Counted from the first letter of the stretch, positions 37,338-47,440 are shown. The stretch is DNA of 64,000 nucleotides from Nodosilinea sp. LEGE 06152 (GCF_015207525.1 NZ_JADEWR010000011.1:20695-84694), one strand, 5' to 3'. Numbers and translations: made by a program. Notes: generated by a model not told the origin, from the sequence alone.

Positions 37338-39158
37338 ATGGTTAAACTGCCGGGCTTCGCTTTGTTCCCAGGCCTCGTACACCAAAGCTGCCGCTGGGTC
37401 GCGGGGGGGTGGGTTTCGTTGAGTCTGCTGGGGGCGATCGCTCCCCTCGCCGCCACCGCTACAGTGCCTAGCCCGGTGCCCGAAGCGACCCTGGCTGAAG
37501 CAACCCCAGCCGAGGTCACCGCAGCCAATCCTACCGCCCAGGGCCAAATTTTAATCGTCAACGGCACTCAGGCCTCCGTTCCCTGGATGATCACTAACGG
37601 TCAGGTTGGCCTCGCCGACTATGGCGTTACCGATCAACTGGGGGCTACTCTGCTGAGCAGCAATCAGCCCAACCGTCAGCCAATCCAGTGGTTTACCGAT
37701 CCAGGCGGCGCGGTAGAACTGGCCGCCTGGGTACACGACGGCTACCGATATCTAGATATCATCCCTCTAGCCCAGCGCCACGGCTGGCAAGTACAGCCCC
37801 AGGGCAATGTTCTGCAAATTACTGCGCCCCCGGTCCAGGTCACCGCCGTGCGCCGGGAGACTCTGTCCGGCGGCGATCGCTTAACCCTAGATCTGTCTGG
37901 CCCGGTGCCCGCGGCCCTAAGCGATAGTGCTGACGCGCTTACCCTGACGCTGGGAGCCACCGCCGCCGATCGCGTGCTGAGGGAGGCGATCGCCGCCCCC
38001 GCCGGAGCTTACCTGGGATCACTCACGGTAACCCCTGTGGCTGGTGCCCTGCGCTTCCAAGCCAGCGCCAGCCAGCCGCCTCGCCTGTACACTCGGGCTA
38101 ACCAAATCGTTATCGACACTCGTGCCGATGCGCTTCAGCCCCACAGCATTGCCTGGGCTCCCGGTGTCCGCTGGCAGCAGCGGTACATCTCTGTCGCCGG
38201 GCAGCCGTTTCCGGTCTACTGGCTGCAGCTTGACCCAGCCCAGGTTAACCTACGCCCCATCTGGACAGACCCCACCACGGCGACAGGCACGGCTCCCCTG
38301 ACCACCATTGCCCAGCGCTGGCAGGCGGCAGCGGCCATCAATGCTGGCTTCTTTAACCGCAACAATCAGTACCCCCTGGGGGCCGTACGCGCCAATAGCG
38401 ACTGGGTCTCTGGGCCCATCCTCAGCCGTGGCGTCGTAGGCTGGAACGACCAGGGCCAGGTGCGCATGGATCGTCTGGTGCTTAACCAAACCCTCACCAC
38501 CGCCAGTGGGCAAACGTTTCCGGTGCAGGCTATCAACAGCGGCTACGTACAGGCCGGTATCGGCCTCTACACGCCCACCTGGGGGCCGACCTACCGCCCC
38601 GTCCTAGACGGCGAAACCATCGTTACAGTCGTGGATGGGGTAGTTGTCAACCAGCGGGCCGCCAGCACCCTGGGGGCAGCGGGGCTACCGATCCCCACCA
38701 ACGGCTATCTTTTGGCTCTACGCTCCTATGCCACAGCGGCTCAAGCGCTGCCCCCAGGGCAGCAGGTCTCTCTAGCGTCCGAGCTGTTGCCAGCGACCCT
38801 GGCCCCCTTCCCCAACCTGATCGGGGGAGGGCCGCTACTGCTGCGCGATCGCACCCTCGTACTCGATGCTGGTCTCGAGCAGTTCAGTCAGGCCTTTGCC
38901 ACCCAGGCAGCGCCTCGTAGCGCCATCGGCATCACCTCCACCGGTGAAATTCTGCTGGTCGCCGTGCACAACAGCCCCGCCGGATCTGGCCCCACCCTCA
39001 ATCAGCTGGCCCAAATCATGCTCCAGCTCGGTACTACTGATGCCCTTAACCTAGACGGTGGCAGTTCGGCCAGCCTCTACCTCGGTGGCCGCTTGATTAA
39101 CCGGTCTCCCCGCACCGCCGCCCGAGTCAATAACGGTATCGGCCTCTTTCTTCGGTAG
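37338..39158 (+). CDS. exported phosphodiester glycosidase family protein
   Basis: A 606-residue protein with a signal-peptide-like N-terminus (GGWVSLSLLGAIAPLAATAT). A copper-amine-oxidase-N-like beta region occupies the first ~250 residues (ILIVNGTQASVPWMI, YLDIIPLAQRHGWQV). The C-terminal phosphodiester glycosidase (NAGPA/DUF2233) domain runs from about 300 on, with INAGFFNRNNQYPLGA, SAIGITSTGEILLVAVH and the catalytic-region motif LNLDGGSSASLYLGG. The family removes GlcNAc caps or cleaves sugar phosphodiesters; in bacteria the target is probably envelope glycan. The ATG at 37338 is preferred to one at 37260. A second protein with this domain is at 47441. Confidence 0.9.
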   Translation: MVKLPGFALFPGLVHQSCRWVAGGWVSLSLLGAIAPLAATATVPSPVPEATLAEATPAEVTAANPTAQGQILIVNGTQASVPWMITNGQVGLADYGVTDQLGATLLSSNQPNRQPIQWFTDPGGAVELAAWVHDGYRYLDIIPLAQRHGWQVQPQGNVLQITAPPVQVTAVRRETLSGGDRLTLDLSGPVPAALSDSADALTLTLGATAADRVLREAIAAPAGAYLGSLTVTPVAGALRFQASASQPPRLYTRANQIVIDTRADALQPHSIAWAPGVRWQQRYISVAGQPFPVYWLQLDPAQVNLRPIWTDPTTATGTAPLTTIAQRWQAAAAINAGFFNRNNQYPLGAVRANSDWVSGPILSRGVVGWNDQGQVRMDRLVLNQTLTTASGQTFPVQAINSGYVQAGIGLYTPTWGPTYRPVLDGETIVTVVDGVVVNQRAASTLGAAGLPIPTNGYLLALRSYATAAQALPPGQQVSLASELLPATLAPFPNLIGGGPLLLRDRTLVLDAGLEQFSQAFATQAAPRSAIGITSTGEILLVAVHNSPAGSGPTLNQLAQIMLQLGTTDALNLDGGSSASLYLGGRLINRSPRTAARVNNGIGLFLR

Positions 39159-39523
39159 CTATTTCTGGCTTAACACGAGCGCAATGTGAATTCTATTCAG
39201 TTCGATATAGATAAAACAGTTATTGGCATTGAGCATTGGGATTACCTGAAGGGGCTTCCACTTCTTTAACATGTCAAAACAGGGTGTAAAGACTTCGTAT
39301 GGTTGCCCCTCTGAGCCGCCAAAATTCCCTAGCCACTGAGTTGCCCTTGCTAAACTGTTGGCTGAGCAAGGCGACCTAATCCTTTGGGCCAGCAAGGCAC
39401 GATCTTACGAAACCTTTGAGTTCAATTAACAGTCTCACAGGGATGGGCACCCTAAAGAAATGCGGCCCAGAGTCGCCGTTCCTGGCGCAGTCTTAACCTT
39501 TAGGTTCTAGGAGAACTATCACT
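39159..39523. other. intergenic region upstream of the cupin gene
   Basis: About 365 bp. A perfect 7-bp inverted repeat CCTTGCT/AGCAAGG lies near 39345-39373. An AT-rich patch (TATAGATAAAACAGTTATTGGC) is at the left. No gene is supported; a 78-codon minus-strand frame has no recognisable product. Confidence 0.4.
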
Positions 39524-39943
39524 ATGCCAAAACTGGAAGAGTCAATTCAGCCCTCGGCGTTGGCCCTAGCCACCAGCAACGGTAAGGAAATTGCTGAAAC
39601 GGGGCTGCGTCCCTGGGGCTGCTACACCGTGTTAGAGGAGGGCCGTGGCTACAAAATTAAGCGCATAGAAGTAAAGCCTGGCCATCGCCTCAGCCTGCAA
39701 ATGCACCACCACCGCAGCGAGCACTGGATTGTGGTCTCTGGCACGGCAAAAGTAGTCTGTGGCGACAGCGAAATACTGCTCTCCAGCAACCAATCCACCT
39801 ACGTGCCTCCCTGCACCCAGCACCGGCTTGAGAATGTGGGCGTAATTCCCCTGGTGCTGATTGAGGTGCAGAACGGTGAATACCTAGGCGAAGACGACAT
39901 CGTGCGCTTTCAAGACGACTACTCTCGCGTCGAAACGGTTTAG
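39524..39943 (+). CDS. cupin, mannose-6-phosphate isomerase type II-like
   Basis: A 139-residue stand-alone cupin equivalent to the C-terminal phosphomannose isomerase domain of bifunctional ManC/AlgA. It shows GYKIKRIEVKPGHRLSLQMH, the metal-binding HHHRSEHWIVVSGTAKV, and the second cupin box YVPPCTQHRLENVG. The guanylyltransferase half is absent, as in many cyanobacterial solo versions. Interconversion of fructose-6-P and mannose-6-P for GDP-mannose is likely. A good Shine-Dalgarno (AGGAGAA) precedes the ATG. Confidence 0.9.
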   Translation: MPKLEESIQPSALALATSNGKEIAETGLRPWGCYTVLEEGRGYKIKRIEVKPGHRLSLQMHHHRSEHWIVVSGTAKVVCGDSEILLSSNQSTYVPPCTQHRLENVGVIPLVLIEVQNGEYLGEDDIVRFQDDYSRVETV

Positions 39944-40051
39944 CACTGCCCGGCCTGTTGCCCTAACTCCAAGTAAGTTAACCAACCCTAAGATAGTCTG
40001 CGGCGGTAGTGCTAAGCTCAGCGGTATCGCCGTTTTCTGTTGCCAACGTCC

Positions 40052-40444
40052 ATGATTCACATTCGTCCCGCCGCCGCTCAGGAGATCAAGCGGTTGCTAG
40101 CCCGGCAGGTAACTAGCAGCAACCAGCAGCAACCCTTGGCCTGCCTCACGCTTGAGCCAGGCGGCTGCGCCGAGTGGACCTATCGCCTGACGGCTGGAGC
40201 TATGTGCCCCAATGCCGATACAGCAACAACCCTAGACTGCGACGGCATCGGCCTAGCCGTGCCAATCGCTGATTTAGACCTCCTGCAAGATCTCACCATT
40301 GACTATGCCGAAGACCTAATGGGTGGGGGGTTCCGCTTTGTCAATCCCCTAGCTCAGCGCACCTGCGGCTGCGGCAACGCCTTTTCGCTCAACGCTGACG
40401 CTCCCGTTAGTCAAGACTGCACTGGCGGGCTGCCGACGGGCTAG
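40052..40444 (+). CDS. IscA/HesB-type iron-sulfur assembly protein, divergent
   Basis: About 130 residues of the A-type Fe-S carrier fold: IHIRPAAAQEIKRLL at the start and the three conserved cysteines, Cys39 and the CGCG pair Cys105/Cys107, with roughly the usual spacing. It departs from the typical GGCSG motif (GGCAEW here) and has an extra Cys31, Cys52 and Cys63 plus a ~10-residue Cys-containing extension. It probably binds or passes Fe-S clusters. The ATG at 40052 is preferred over a TTG at 40040. Confidence 0.8.
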   Translation: MIHIRPAAAQEIKRLLARQVTSSNQQQPLACLTLEPGGCAEWTYRLTAGAMCPNADTATTLDCDGIGLAVPIADLDLLQDLTIDYAEDLMGGGFRFVNPLAQRTCGCGNAFSLNADAPVSQDCTGGLPTG

Positions 40445-40489
40445 TCATAAAGTTGCTGACGTACCATCCATGTATTGAGAGCATCGCAT

Positions 40490-40519
40490 TTGACCAAAGC
40501 CAATTTGCAGTGCTAGCAT
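40490..40519 (+). promoter_or_regulatory. candidate str-operon promoter
   Basis: TTGACC (40490-40495), 18 bp, TAGCAT (40514-40519). This would start transcription near 40526, about 44 nt upstream of rpsL. It fits a strong housekeeping promoter for the ribosomal and elongation-factor cluster. Confidence 0.5.
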
Positions 40520-40569
40520 TAGATCTTGTGAAAACTTGAGTCCACCCGCCGTAGCACAACAAGCATCCT

Positions 40570-40950
40570 ATGCCCACGATTCAGCAACTCATCCGGAGTG
40601 AGCGCCAAAAAGCCGAGAAGAAAACTAAGTCCCCTGCCCTAAAGAGCTGTCCTCAGCGCCGTGGGGTTTGCACTCGGGTCTATACCACCACGCCTAAAAA
40701 GCCAAACTCGGCTCTACGGAAGGTGGCCCGAGTTCGTTTGACTTCTGGCTTTGAGGTTACGGCCTACATTCCCGGTATCGGCCACAACCTGCAAGAGCAC
40801 TCCGTAGTCATGATTCGTGGCGGCCGGGTCAAAGATTTACCTGGGGTTCGCTACCACATTATTCGTGGCACCCTTGATACCGCTGGTGTCAAAGACCGCC
40901 GCCAGGGCCGTTCCAAGTATGGGGCCAAGCGTCCTAAGCAAGCGTCGTAA
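40570..40950 (+). CDS. rpsL: 30S ribosomal protein S12
   Basis: Decoding-centre protein of the small subunit, 126 residues. The conserved blocks [19 protein letters not shown] and [17 protein letters not shown] are intact, including the lysines at the streptomycin-resistance positions (the unmutated state). It is the first gene of the rpsL-rpsG-fusA-tuf-rpsJ cluster. Confidence 0.99.
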   Translation: MPTIQQLIRSERQKAEKKTKSPALKSCPQRRGVCTRVYTTTPKKPNSALRKVARVRLTSGFEVTAYIPGIGHNLQEHSVVMIRGGRVKDLPGVRYHIIRGTLDTAGVKDRRQGRSKYGAKRPKQAS

Positions 40951-41008
40951 AGAAACGCATTCTAGAGAAACACTGCTGGGCAGAAAGCTAGACAAAGCGC
41001 TTAATGAA

Positions 41009-41024
41009 CCCCGATTGATCGGGG
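41009..41024 (+). other. small hairpin in the rpsL-rpsG spacer
   Basis: CCCCGA-TTGA-TCGGGG is a perfect 6-bp stem with a tetraloop, located 58 nt after rpsL. It may be an mRNA processing or stability structure; no T-tract follows, so termination is unlikely. Confidence 0.4.
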
Positions 41025-41154
41025 GGCGCTAGTTGCTCTAAACGTCTTACGCTCCTGTCTTTGCCTAATACTAGATAAGCCTGACTAGGCCTGTCTTTGT
41101 TAAGTACTTTTGTTGGTTCAGCTACGCAGCCTTATCGCTACTGGAATTTAGATC

Positions 41155-41625
41155 ATGTCCCGCCGTACCGTTGTTCAAAAGCGTCCTATCCCGCCCGATT
41201 CTGTCTACAACAGCCGCCTGATCACCATGATGAGTCGTCGGCTTATGACCAGTGGCAAAAAATCCCTGGCTGACAAAATCATCTACAACTCCTTCACCAT
41301 TATCAAGGAGCGCAGTGGCGGTGATCCTCTAGACGTGTTTGAACGGGCTGTGCGCAACGCGTCACCCTTGGTAGAGGTCAAGGCTCGCCGGGTGGGTGGT
41401 GCTACCTATCAGGTGCCAATGGAAGTGCGCTCTGAGCGTAGCGTGGCCCTGGCCCTGCGCTGGCTTACCCAGTTTGCCCGCCAGCGTCCTGGCAAATCTA
41501 TGGCAATCAGGTTGGCTAACGAGCTGATGGATGCAGCTAACGAAACTGGCGGTGCCGTTCGCAAGCGGGAGGAAACTCACCGGATGGCAGAAGCTAACAA
41601 AGCATTCGCTCACTATCGCTACTAA
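41155..41625 (+). CDS. rpsG: 30S ribosomal protein S7
   Basis: Primary 16S rRNA-binding protein of the 3' domain of the small subunit, 156 residues, full length. Typical segments are [35 protein letters not shown] and the C-terminal [20 protein letters not shown]. It lies between rpsL and fusA on one strand. Confidence 0.99.
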   Translation: MSRRTVVQKRPIPPDSVYNSRLITMMSRRLMTSGKKSLADKIIYNSFTIIKERSGGDPLDVFERAVRNASPLVEVKARRVGGATYQVPMEVRSERSVALALRWLTQFARQRPGKSMAIRLANELMDAANETGGAVRKREETHRMAEANKAFAHYRY

Positions 41626-41746
41626 ACCCGTCCGTTTCTGCAGCGCCAAAGCGTTGGGTTCGTTGGCGATCGCTGTTTTCGCTTTCTACAATAAAGCTGT
41701 TCCGGTGTACCGAGACGGTCGACCCTAGCATGACGAGGAGGTATCT

Positions 41747-43822
41747 GTGGCACGGATAACGCCCCTAGAACGGGTTAGAAACATTGGTATTGCGGCCCAT
41801 ATTGACGCCGGCAAAACCACCACCACAGAGCGGATTTTGTTCTACTCGGGCATCGTCCACAAAATTGGCGAGGTGCACGAGGGCACGGCCGTTACCGACT
41901 GGATGGAGCAGGAGCGTGAGCGGGGGATCACGATCACGGCAGCGGCTATTACCACCAACTGGCGTGATAACCAGATCAATATTATTGATACCCCAGGCCA
42001 CGTTGACTTCACCATTGAAGTCGAGCGTTCTATGCGCGTTTTAGACGGGGTAATCGCGGTATTCGACTCGGTAGGAGGGGTACAGCCTCAGTCGGAAACC
42101 GTTTGGCGTCAGGCAAATCGTTACCAGGTCCCTCGCATTGCCTTCGTCAACAAGATGGACCGTACCGGGGCAGACTTCTTCAAAGTTTGTGGTCAACTGC
42201 GCGATCGCCTAGGCGCAAATGCAGTACCAGTTCAGGTTCCCGTCGGGGCTGAGGTCGGCTTTCAGGGCGTCGTTGATCTAGTCGCCATGCGCGCCCGCAT
42301 ATACCACGACGACCTAGGTCAAAATTTTGAAGACATGGAGATACCGGCCGATGTACAGGATGTGGCAGAGGAGTATCGAGCCAAGCTAGTGGAAGCGGTG
42401 GCTGAAACTGACGATCTCCTGATGGAGAAGTATTTTGAAGGGCAACCGCTGTCCGCCGAGGAAATCGCGACCGCCCTTCGCAAAGGCACAATTAAGGGCA
42501 CGATTGTGCCCGTTTTATGCGGTTCTGCCTTTAAAAACAAGGGTGTACAGCTGCTTCTAGATGCGGTTGTTGACTATCTTCCCTCCCCCGTTGAAGTGCC
42601 GCCGATCCAAGGGCAGCTGCCCAGCGGTGAGACTGCGGAGCGCCCCGCCGATGACGATGCACCTTTGGCCGCTTTGGCCTTCAAAATAATGGCCGACCCC
42701 TACGGGCGGCTTACCTTTGTGCGGGTTTATTCGGGGGTGCTCAAAAAGGGCAGCTACATCTACAACGCTACCAAAGACAAAAAAGAACGGATCTCCCGGT
42801 TGATTGTCCTTAAGGCCGACGATCGCATTGAAGTCGATGAACTGCGGGCTGGGGATTTAGGAGCCGCTATTGGTCTCAAAGACACCTTCACCGGGGACAC
42901 GATCTGTGATCCTGCCGACCCCATTGTCCTAGAATCCCTCTTTGTGCCGGAGCCCGTAATCTCCGTGGCCGTGGAGCCCAAGACAAAGCAGGATATGGAT
43001 AAGCTGGCCAAGGCTCTACAATCGCTGTCTGAAGAAGATCCTACGTTCCGAGTTAGCACGAACCCTGAAACCAATCAAACGGTGATTGCAGGCATGGGCG
43101 AGCTGCACCTAGACATTCTCGTCGATCGCATGCTGCGCGAGTTCAAGGTGGAGGCCAACATTGGCGCACCCCAGGTGGCCTACCGTGAAACTATCCGCAA
43201 AGCCACCACGGCCGAAGGTAAGTTCATCCGCCAAAGCGGTGGTAAAGGCCAATATGGCCACGTTGTAGTTGAGGTAGAACCCGCTGAGGAAAGCAGCGGA
43301 TTTGAGTTTGTGTCCAAGATCGTTGGCGGTACTATTCCAAAAGAATATATCGCTCCCGCCGAACAGGGCATGAAAGAGGCCTGCGAATCTGGTATCCTAG
43401 CTGGGTACCCGGTAATTGATTTAAAGGTTACTCTGGTTGATGGGTCTTATCACGATGTAGACTCATCAGAGATGGCTTTTAAAATCGCTGGGTCAATGGC
43501 GATGAAGGAAGCCGTCTTGAAGGCGTCCCCTGTCCTTCTAGAGCCGATCATGAAGGTCGAGGTTGAAGTCCCAGAAGATTTTCTGGGTGACGTCATGGGA
43601 GATCTAAACTCCCGCCGGGGCCAGATCGAGGGTATGGGAACAGAAGTTGGCGTTGCAAAAGTTACAGCCCATGTTCCCCTAGCTGAGATGTTTGGTTATG
43701 CTACCGACATCCGCTCAAAAACGCAGGGTCGGGGCATTTTTTCGATGGAATTTAGCCATTACGGCGAAGTTCCTCGAAACGTGGCTGAGGCCATTATCTC
43801 TAAAAACACTGGGAACGCTTAG
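41747..43822 (+). CDS. fusA: elongation factor G
   Basis: Translocase GTPase of translation, 691 residues. P-loop [10 protein letters not shown] (about 16-25), effector region [17 protein letters not shown] and NKMD GTPase motifs are intact, followed by domains II-V ([33 protein letters not shown]). Translation starts at a GTG preceded by a strong GAGGAGGT Shine-Dalgarno. It is part of the str cluster, 23 nt before tuf. Confidence 0.99.
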   Translation: MARITPLERVRNIGIAAHIDAGKTTTTERILFYSGIVHKIGEVHEGTAVTDWMEQERERGITITAAAITTNWRDNQINIIDTPGHVDFTIEVERSMRVLDGVIAVFDSVGGVQPQSETVWRQANRYQVPRIAFVNKMDRTGADFFKVCGQLRDRLGANAVPVQVPVGAEVGFQGVVDLVAMRARIYHDDLGQNFEDMEIPADVQDVAEEYRAKLVEAVAETDDLLMEKYFEGQPLSAEEIATALRKGTIKGTIVPVLCGSAFKNKGVQLLLDAVVDYLPSPVEVPPIQGQLPSGETAERPADDDAPLAALAFKIMADPYGRLTFVRVYSGVLKKGSYIYNATKDKKERISRLIVLKADDRIEVDELRAGDLGAAIGLKDTFTGDTICDPADPIVLESLFVPEPVISVAVEPKTKQDMDKLAKALQSLSEEDPTFRVSTNPETNQTVIAGMGELHLDILVDRMLREFKVEANIGAPQVAYRETIRKATTAEGKFIRQSGGKGQYGHVVVEVEPAEESSGFEFVSKIVGGTIPKEYIAPAEQGMKEACESGILAGYPVIDLKVTLVDGSYHDVDSSEMAFKIAGSMAMKEAVLKASPVLLEPIMKVEVEVPEDFLGDVMGDLNSRRGQIEGMGTEVGVAKVTAHVPLAEMFGYATDIRSKTQGRGIFSMEFSHYGEVPRNVAEAIISKNTGNA

Positions 43823-43845
43823 AAAGGAAAGGACAAGTAACGTAA

Positions 43846-45075
43846 ATGGCACGCGAAAAGTTTGAACGCAATAAACCCCACGTCAACATCGGCACCATCG
43901 GTCACGTTGACCACGGTAAAACCACTCTGACGGCAGCTATCACCATGACGCTGGCGGCAGCGGGTGGCGCAAAGGCTCGCAAGTACGATGAGATCGATGC
44001 GGCCCCTGAAGAGAAGGCCCGTGGTATTACCATCAACACCGCCCACGTGGAGTATGAGACTGAAACTCGCCACTATGCCCACGTTGACTGCCCTGGCCAC
44101 GCTGACTATGTGAAAAACATGATCACCGGTGCAGCCCAGATGGACGGCGCTATTCTAGTCTGCTCGGCTGCTGATGGCCCTATGCCCCAAACCCGGGAGC
44201 ACATTCTGCTAGCTAAGCAGGTGGGCGTACCCAGCATTGTGGTCTTCCTAAATAAGCAAGACCAGGTGGATGACGAAGAACTGCTGGAACTGGTGGAGCT
44301 AGAGGTGCGTGAGCTTCTGGATTCCTACGATTTTCCCGGCGATGAGATTCCTATTACCTCAGGTTCTGCCCTGATGGCGGTGGAAGCGCTGACCGCTACC
44401 CCCGCTATCAAGCGCGGCGACAACGAGTGGGTAGATAAAATCCTGGCGCTGATGGATAGCGTTGACGATTACATTCCCACCCCTGAGCGCGACGTCGACA
44501 AGCCTTTCCTAATGGCTGTTGAGGACGTGTTCTCGATCACAGGTCGGGGCACCGTAGCCACCGGACGGATTGAGCGCGGCAAGGTCAAGGTGGGTGAAAC
44601 CGTTGAGCTAGTCGGTATTCGCGACACCCGCAACACCACTGTAACTGGGGTGGAGATGTTCCAGAAAACTCTGGACGAAGGGATGGCTGGAGACAACGTC
44701 GGTCTGCTGCTGCGTGGTGTACAGAAAGAAGACATTGAGCGTGGCATGGTGCTGGCCAAGCCTGGCAGCATTACCCCCCACACTCAGTTTGAGTCTGAGG
44801 TATACATCCTCAAAAAAGAAGAGGGTGGTCGTCACACTCCGTTCTTCCCCGGCTACAAGCCTCAATTCTACGTGCGTACCACCGATGTGACCGGTAGCAT
44901 CGTTGCTTTCACCGCTGACGATGGTAGCGATGCCGAAATGGTTATGCCTGGCGATCGCATCAAGATGACCGTAGAACTTATCAACCCCATTGCTATTGAG
45001 CAGGGAATGCGCTTCGCGATTCGTGAAGGTGGCCGCACTGTGGGAGCAGGCGTGGTTTCCAAAATTTTGAAGTAG
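43846..45075 (+). CDS. tuf: elongation factor Tu
   Basis: Delivers aminoacyl-tRNA to the ribosome. The 409-residue protein shows GHVDHGKT (19-26), [26 protein letters not shown] and NKQDQV motifs, with a ~10-residue insertion typical of cyanobacterial and plastid EF-Tu. It is the fourth gene of the str cluster. A perfect 13-bp hairpin follows in the spacer before rpsJ. Confidence 0.99.
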   Translation: MAREKFERNKPHVNIGTIGHVDHGKTTLTAAITMTLAAAGGAKARKYDEIDAAPEEKARGITINTAHVEYETETRHYAHVDCPGHADYVKNMITGAAQMDGAILVCSAADGPMPQTREHILLAKQVGVPSIVVFLNKQDQVDDEELLELVELEVRELLDSYDFPGDEIPITSGSALMAVEALTATPAIKRGDNEWVDKILALMDSVDDYIPTPERDVDKPFLMAVEDVFSITGRGTVATGRIERGKVKVGETVELVGIRDTRNTTVTGVEMFQKTLDEGMAGDNVGLLLRGVQKEDIERGMVLAKPGSITPHTQFESEVYILKKEEGGRHTPFFPGYKPQFYVRTTDVTGSIVAFTADDGSDAEMVMPGDRIKMTVELINPIAIEQGMRFAIREGGRTVGAGVVSKILK

Positions 45076-45093
45076 TCTAGCGCTATCTTCAAT

Positions 45094-45131
45094 GAGACAG
45101 GAGTGATCATTTAGGTGTTCACTCCTGTCTC
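45094..45131 (+). terminator. hairpin between tuf and rpsJ
   Basis: GAGACAGGAGTGA and TCACTCCTGTCTC form a perfect 13-bp stem around a 12-nt loop, 18 nt after the tuf stop. The following bases (TTGTCTCTAAGG) are not a T-run, so it may be a partial terminator, attenuator or processing site that sets the tuf:rpsJ ratio. Confidence 0.6.
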
Positions 45132-45189
45132 TTGTCTCTAAGGTTTTCGGTTTCGTTTTGTACCTCGACAATTTATTTCTCTCAGACCT

Positions 45190-45507
45190 ATGGCTACTAT
45201 TCAGCAACAAAAGATTCGTATTCGTTTAAAAGCCTTTGACCGCAGACTGCTTGACACCTCCTGTGAAAAAATTGTTGACACCGCCAATCGCACCAACGCT
45301 ACAGCAATTGGCCCCATTCCTTTGCCAACCAAGCGTCGAATTTACTGCGTACTGCGCTCTCCCCACGTCGACAAAGACTCCCGTGAGCACTTTGAGAGCC
45401 GCACTCACCGTAGAATTATTGACATCTACCAGCCCTCATCCAAAACGATTGATGCCTTGATGAAGCTGGATCTGCCCGCTGGGGTTGATATCGAAGTGAA
45501 GCTTTAG
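45190..45507 (+). CDS. rpsJ: 30S ribosomal protein S10
   Basis: Small-subunit protein that also acts as NusE in transcription antitermination. It is 105 residues long, full length, with [42 protein letters not shown] and the C-terminal [12 protein letters not shown]. In cyanobacteria rpsJ ends the str cluster rather than starting the S10 operon, as seen here. Confidence 0.99.
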   Translation: MATIQQQKIRIRLKAFDRRLLDTSCEKIVDTANRTNATAIGPIPLPTKRRIYCVLRSPHVDKDSREHFESRTHRRIIDIYQPSSKTIDALMKLDLPAGVDIEVKL

Positions 45508-45521
45508 AGCAGCCTTGTTTC

Positions 45522-45555
45522 ACCCGCTAAATACACCAATTTAGCGGGTTCTTTT
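45522..45555 (+). terminator. intrinsic terminator after rpsJ
   Basis: ACCCGCTAAAT, loop ACACCA, ATTTAGCGGGT, then TCTTTT. The perfect 11-bp stem and U-rich tail directly after rpsJ mark the end of the str transcript. Confidence 0.9.
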
Positions 45556-45702
45556 GGGTCTGTCGTAGGGATTAAGCTGGGTAAGTAGCGCCTTTATGAC
45601 CGGCATTTCGCAAGGGAGTTGGGTTAGAATACTCCTATGTAAACAAGTGTTACGGCCTGCCTTGCTCCGGCACGGCGTGCCTGAAACCTGCAAGAGGCGA
45701 TA

Positions 45703-46344
45703 ATGGCATTCTCCGAGTCCATATCCGTGCGAGAGCTCCCACTTTTTCCATTACCTGAACTGGTTCTGTTTCCGGGGAGGCACCTACCGCTTCATGTGTT
45801 CGAGCCCCGCTACCGAATCATGATGAATACTATTCTCCAAAGCGATCGTCGCTTTGGGGTACTGATGTTAGACCCAAGTACAGGCCAGCCGGCCCAGGTT
45901 GGCTGCTGCGCTGAAATTCTTCATTACCAACGGCTGCCCGACGATCGACTAAAGATTCTAACCATTGGTCAGCAGCGGTTCCGAGTATTGAGCTACGTGC
46001 GTGAAAAACCTTACCGAGTCGGTCTGGTGGAATGGGTTGAAGATAAACCCACCAGTCAAGACCTAAATCCCCTCGCCTCCGACGTTGACCGCCTGCTGCG
46101 CGACGTAGTTCACCTGTCGGCTAAGCTAACTAACCAAGACATTGACCTACCGGACAATATCCCCGATATCCCCATTGAACTCTCCTACTGGGTAGCAAGT
46201 AACCTGCATGGAGTTGCCCTAGAACAGCAGGCCCTGCTAGAAATGGATGACACCAGCGTGCGGCTGGAGCGTGAAGCCGAAATTCTGACCTCTACCCGCA
46301 ACCATTTGGCGGCGCGCACAGCCCTTAAGGAAGTGCTTGAGTAG
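45703..46344 (+). CDS. LON peptidase substrate-binding (Lon-N) domain protein
   Basis: A 213-residue protein consisting of the Lon N-terminal substrate-recognition domain only (LPLFPLPELVLFPGRHLPLHVFEPRYR, FGVLMLDPSTGQPAQVGC), with no AAA+ or peptidase domain. Such solo proteins are widespread in cyanobacteria and plastids and are thought to bind substrates or thylakoid clients; the role is not established. Its last 20 nt overlap the 3' end of the convergent pheA gene. Confidence 0.92.
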   Translation: MAFSESISVRELPLFPLPELVLFPGRHLPLHVFEPRYRIMMNTILQSDRRFGVLMLDPSTGQPAQVGCCAEILHYQRLPDDRLKILTIGQQRFRVLSYVREKPYRVGLVEWVEDKPTSQDLNPLASDVDRLLRDVVHLSAKLTNQDIDLPDNIPDIPIELSYWVASNLHGVALEQQALLEMDDTSVRLEREAEILTSTRNHLAARTALKEVLE

Positions 46345-47230
46345 ATTGAGCCCTGGCTTTAGTAGCCGCCAGGCTAGGGTCTACGGTAACTAAACTGTAG
46401 GTGCCGAAGTTGATCAGGGTTTCGGTACAGGCTAAGAGTTCTTCAACGGCCTGCTGCCCGGTGGGAGCGTTACCGCCGGTCTCCAAATCCACAAAAAAGA
46501 GGTACTCTCCAAGCGATCGCTTGGTAGGGCGCGATTCAATGCGGCTGAGATTGATGCCGTAGCGGGCAAATACCTCCAGAGCTTTGAGCAGAGCGCCAGG
46601 ACCGTTTACAGGCAGGCTAAACGCCAGGGATGTGTACTGCCCGCTAGAACGTTGCTCCTTGGAGTCGTTGCCCTTGAGCACCCAGAACTTAGTGCAGTTG
46701 TCAGTGTGGTCGTTGATATTGTGGGCCAGGATAGGCAAGTTGTAGAGTTGAGCCGCCCATTCCGAAGAAACTGCGGCTACCGCCTCATTGTCGGCTAGGT
46801 GCTCAAGGGCTTCTGTAGTAGAACGGGTCGCTACCAGCTTTGCCTGAGGCAGATTGCGCTCGAGCCAAAGCTGACACTGAGAGAGCGCCTGGGGGTGAGA
46901 GTAAACCATCTTGATACCCGTCATCTCTTGGGCGTGAGACAGCAGCCCGTGGCGAATGGGCATGACCATTGCGTGGTGAATGTTGAGCTGCTGAAGCCGC
47001 CAGAGCGTATCGAGGGTGGTTGTGACGCCGCCTTCAGTCGAGTTTTCGACCGGCACGATGGTGAGGTTGGTTAATCCCTCGGCGGTCGCCTGCATAGCCT
47101 TGGGAATGCTGGGCATAGCCCTCAGCTCTACGGATTGACCCGTGCGCTGTTCTAAGTCGAGACTGTAGGCTAGAGCAGCCAGTTGAGAATAGGTGCCCTC
47201 AGGCCCCAAATAGGCAATGGTGAACGTCAT
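46325..47230 (-). CDS. pheA: prephenate dehydratase
   Basis: Converts prephenate to phenylpyruvate for phenylalanine. The 301-residue monofunctional form has the periplasmic-binding-like catalytic domain (AYLGPEGTYSQLAAL, VENSTEGGVTTTLD, the TRSTTEAL threonine motif). The C-terminal ACT regulatory domain (about 205-285) carries the Phe-binding ESRPTK motif. No chorismate mutase domain is fused. It ends in the convergent Lon-N gene and diverges from the fusion protein at 47441. Confidence 0.95.
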   Translation of the reverse strand: MTFTIAYLGPEGTYSQLAALAYSLDLEQRTGQSVELRAMPSIPKAMQATAEGLTNLTIVPVENSTEGGVTTTLDTLWRLQQLNIHHAMVMPIRHGLLSHAQEMTGIKMVYSHPQALSQCQLWLERNLPQAKLVATRSTTEALEHLADNEAVAAVSSEWAAQLYNLPILAHNINDHTDNCTKFWVLKGNDSKEQRSSGQYTSLAFSLPVNGPGALLKALEVFARYGINLSRIESRPTKRSLGEYLFFVDLETGGNAPTGQQAVEELLACTETLINFGTYSLVTVDPSLAATKARAQSTQALP

Positions 47231-47249
47231 GGAGAAGAGCGATCGCGAT

Positions 47250-47276
47250 GGGTTTGTTTCAAGTGGGTTTGTTTCA
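47250..47276. repeat. 12-bp direct repeat upstream of pheA
   Basis: GGGTTTGTTTCA occurs at 47250-47261 and again at 47265-47276, a 15-bp period, 20-46 bp upstream of the pheA start and in the spacer shared with the divergent gene. The spacing would place two binding sites about 1.5 helical turns apart; an operator role is speculative. Confidence 0.4.
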
Positions 47277-47440
47277 TACTACGTCCTAGCTTGGGGGTAA
47301 GGAACGGCTCCGTCTACAAGGTCAGAATTAATGCTGCCTTAATCAAAACTGGACCACTTTCAATCGAACAAAGACAGCTTTCCCCAGTAATATGTAATGG
47401 GTTTTGGCCGGGGCCTAGGGCTCTGGTGGGGAGAGCTAGA

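Noticed and set aside
39159..39395. 78-codon minus-strand frame in the gap before the cupin
   Set aside because: No Shine-Dalgarno, no domain, and composition typical of non-coding sequence.
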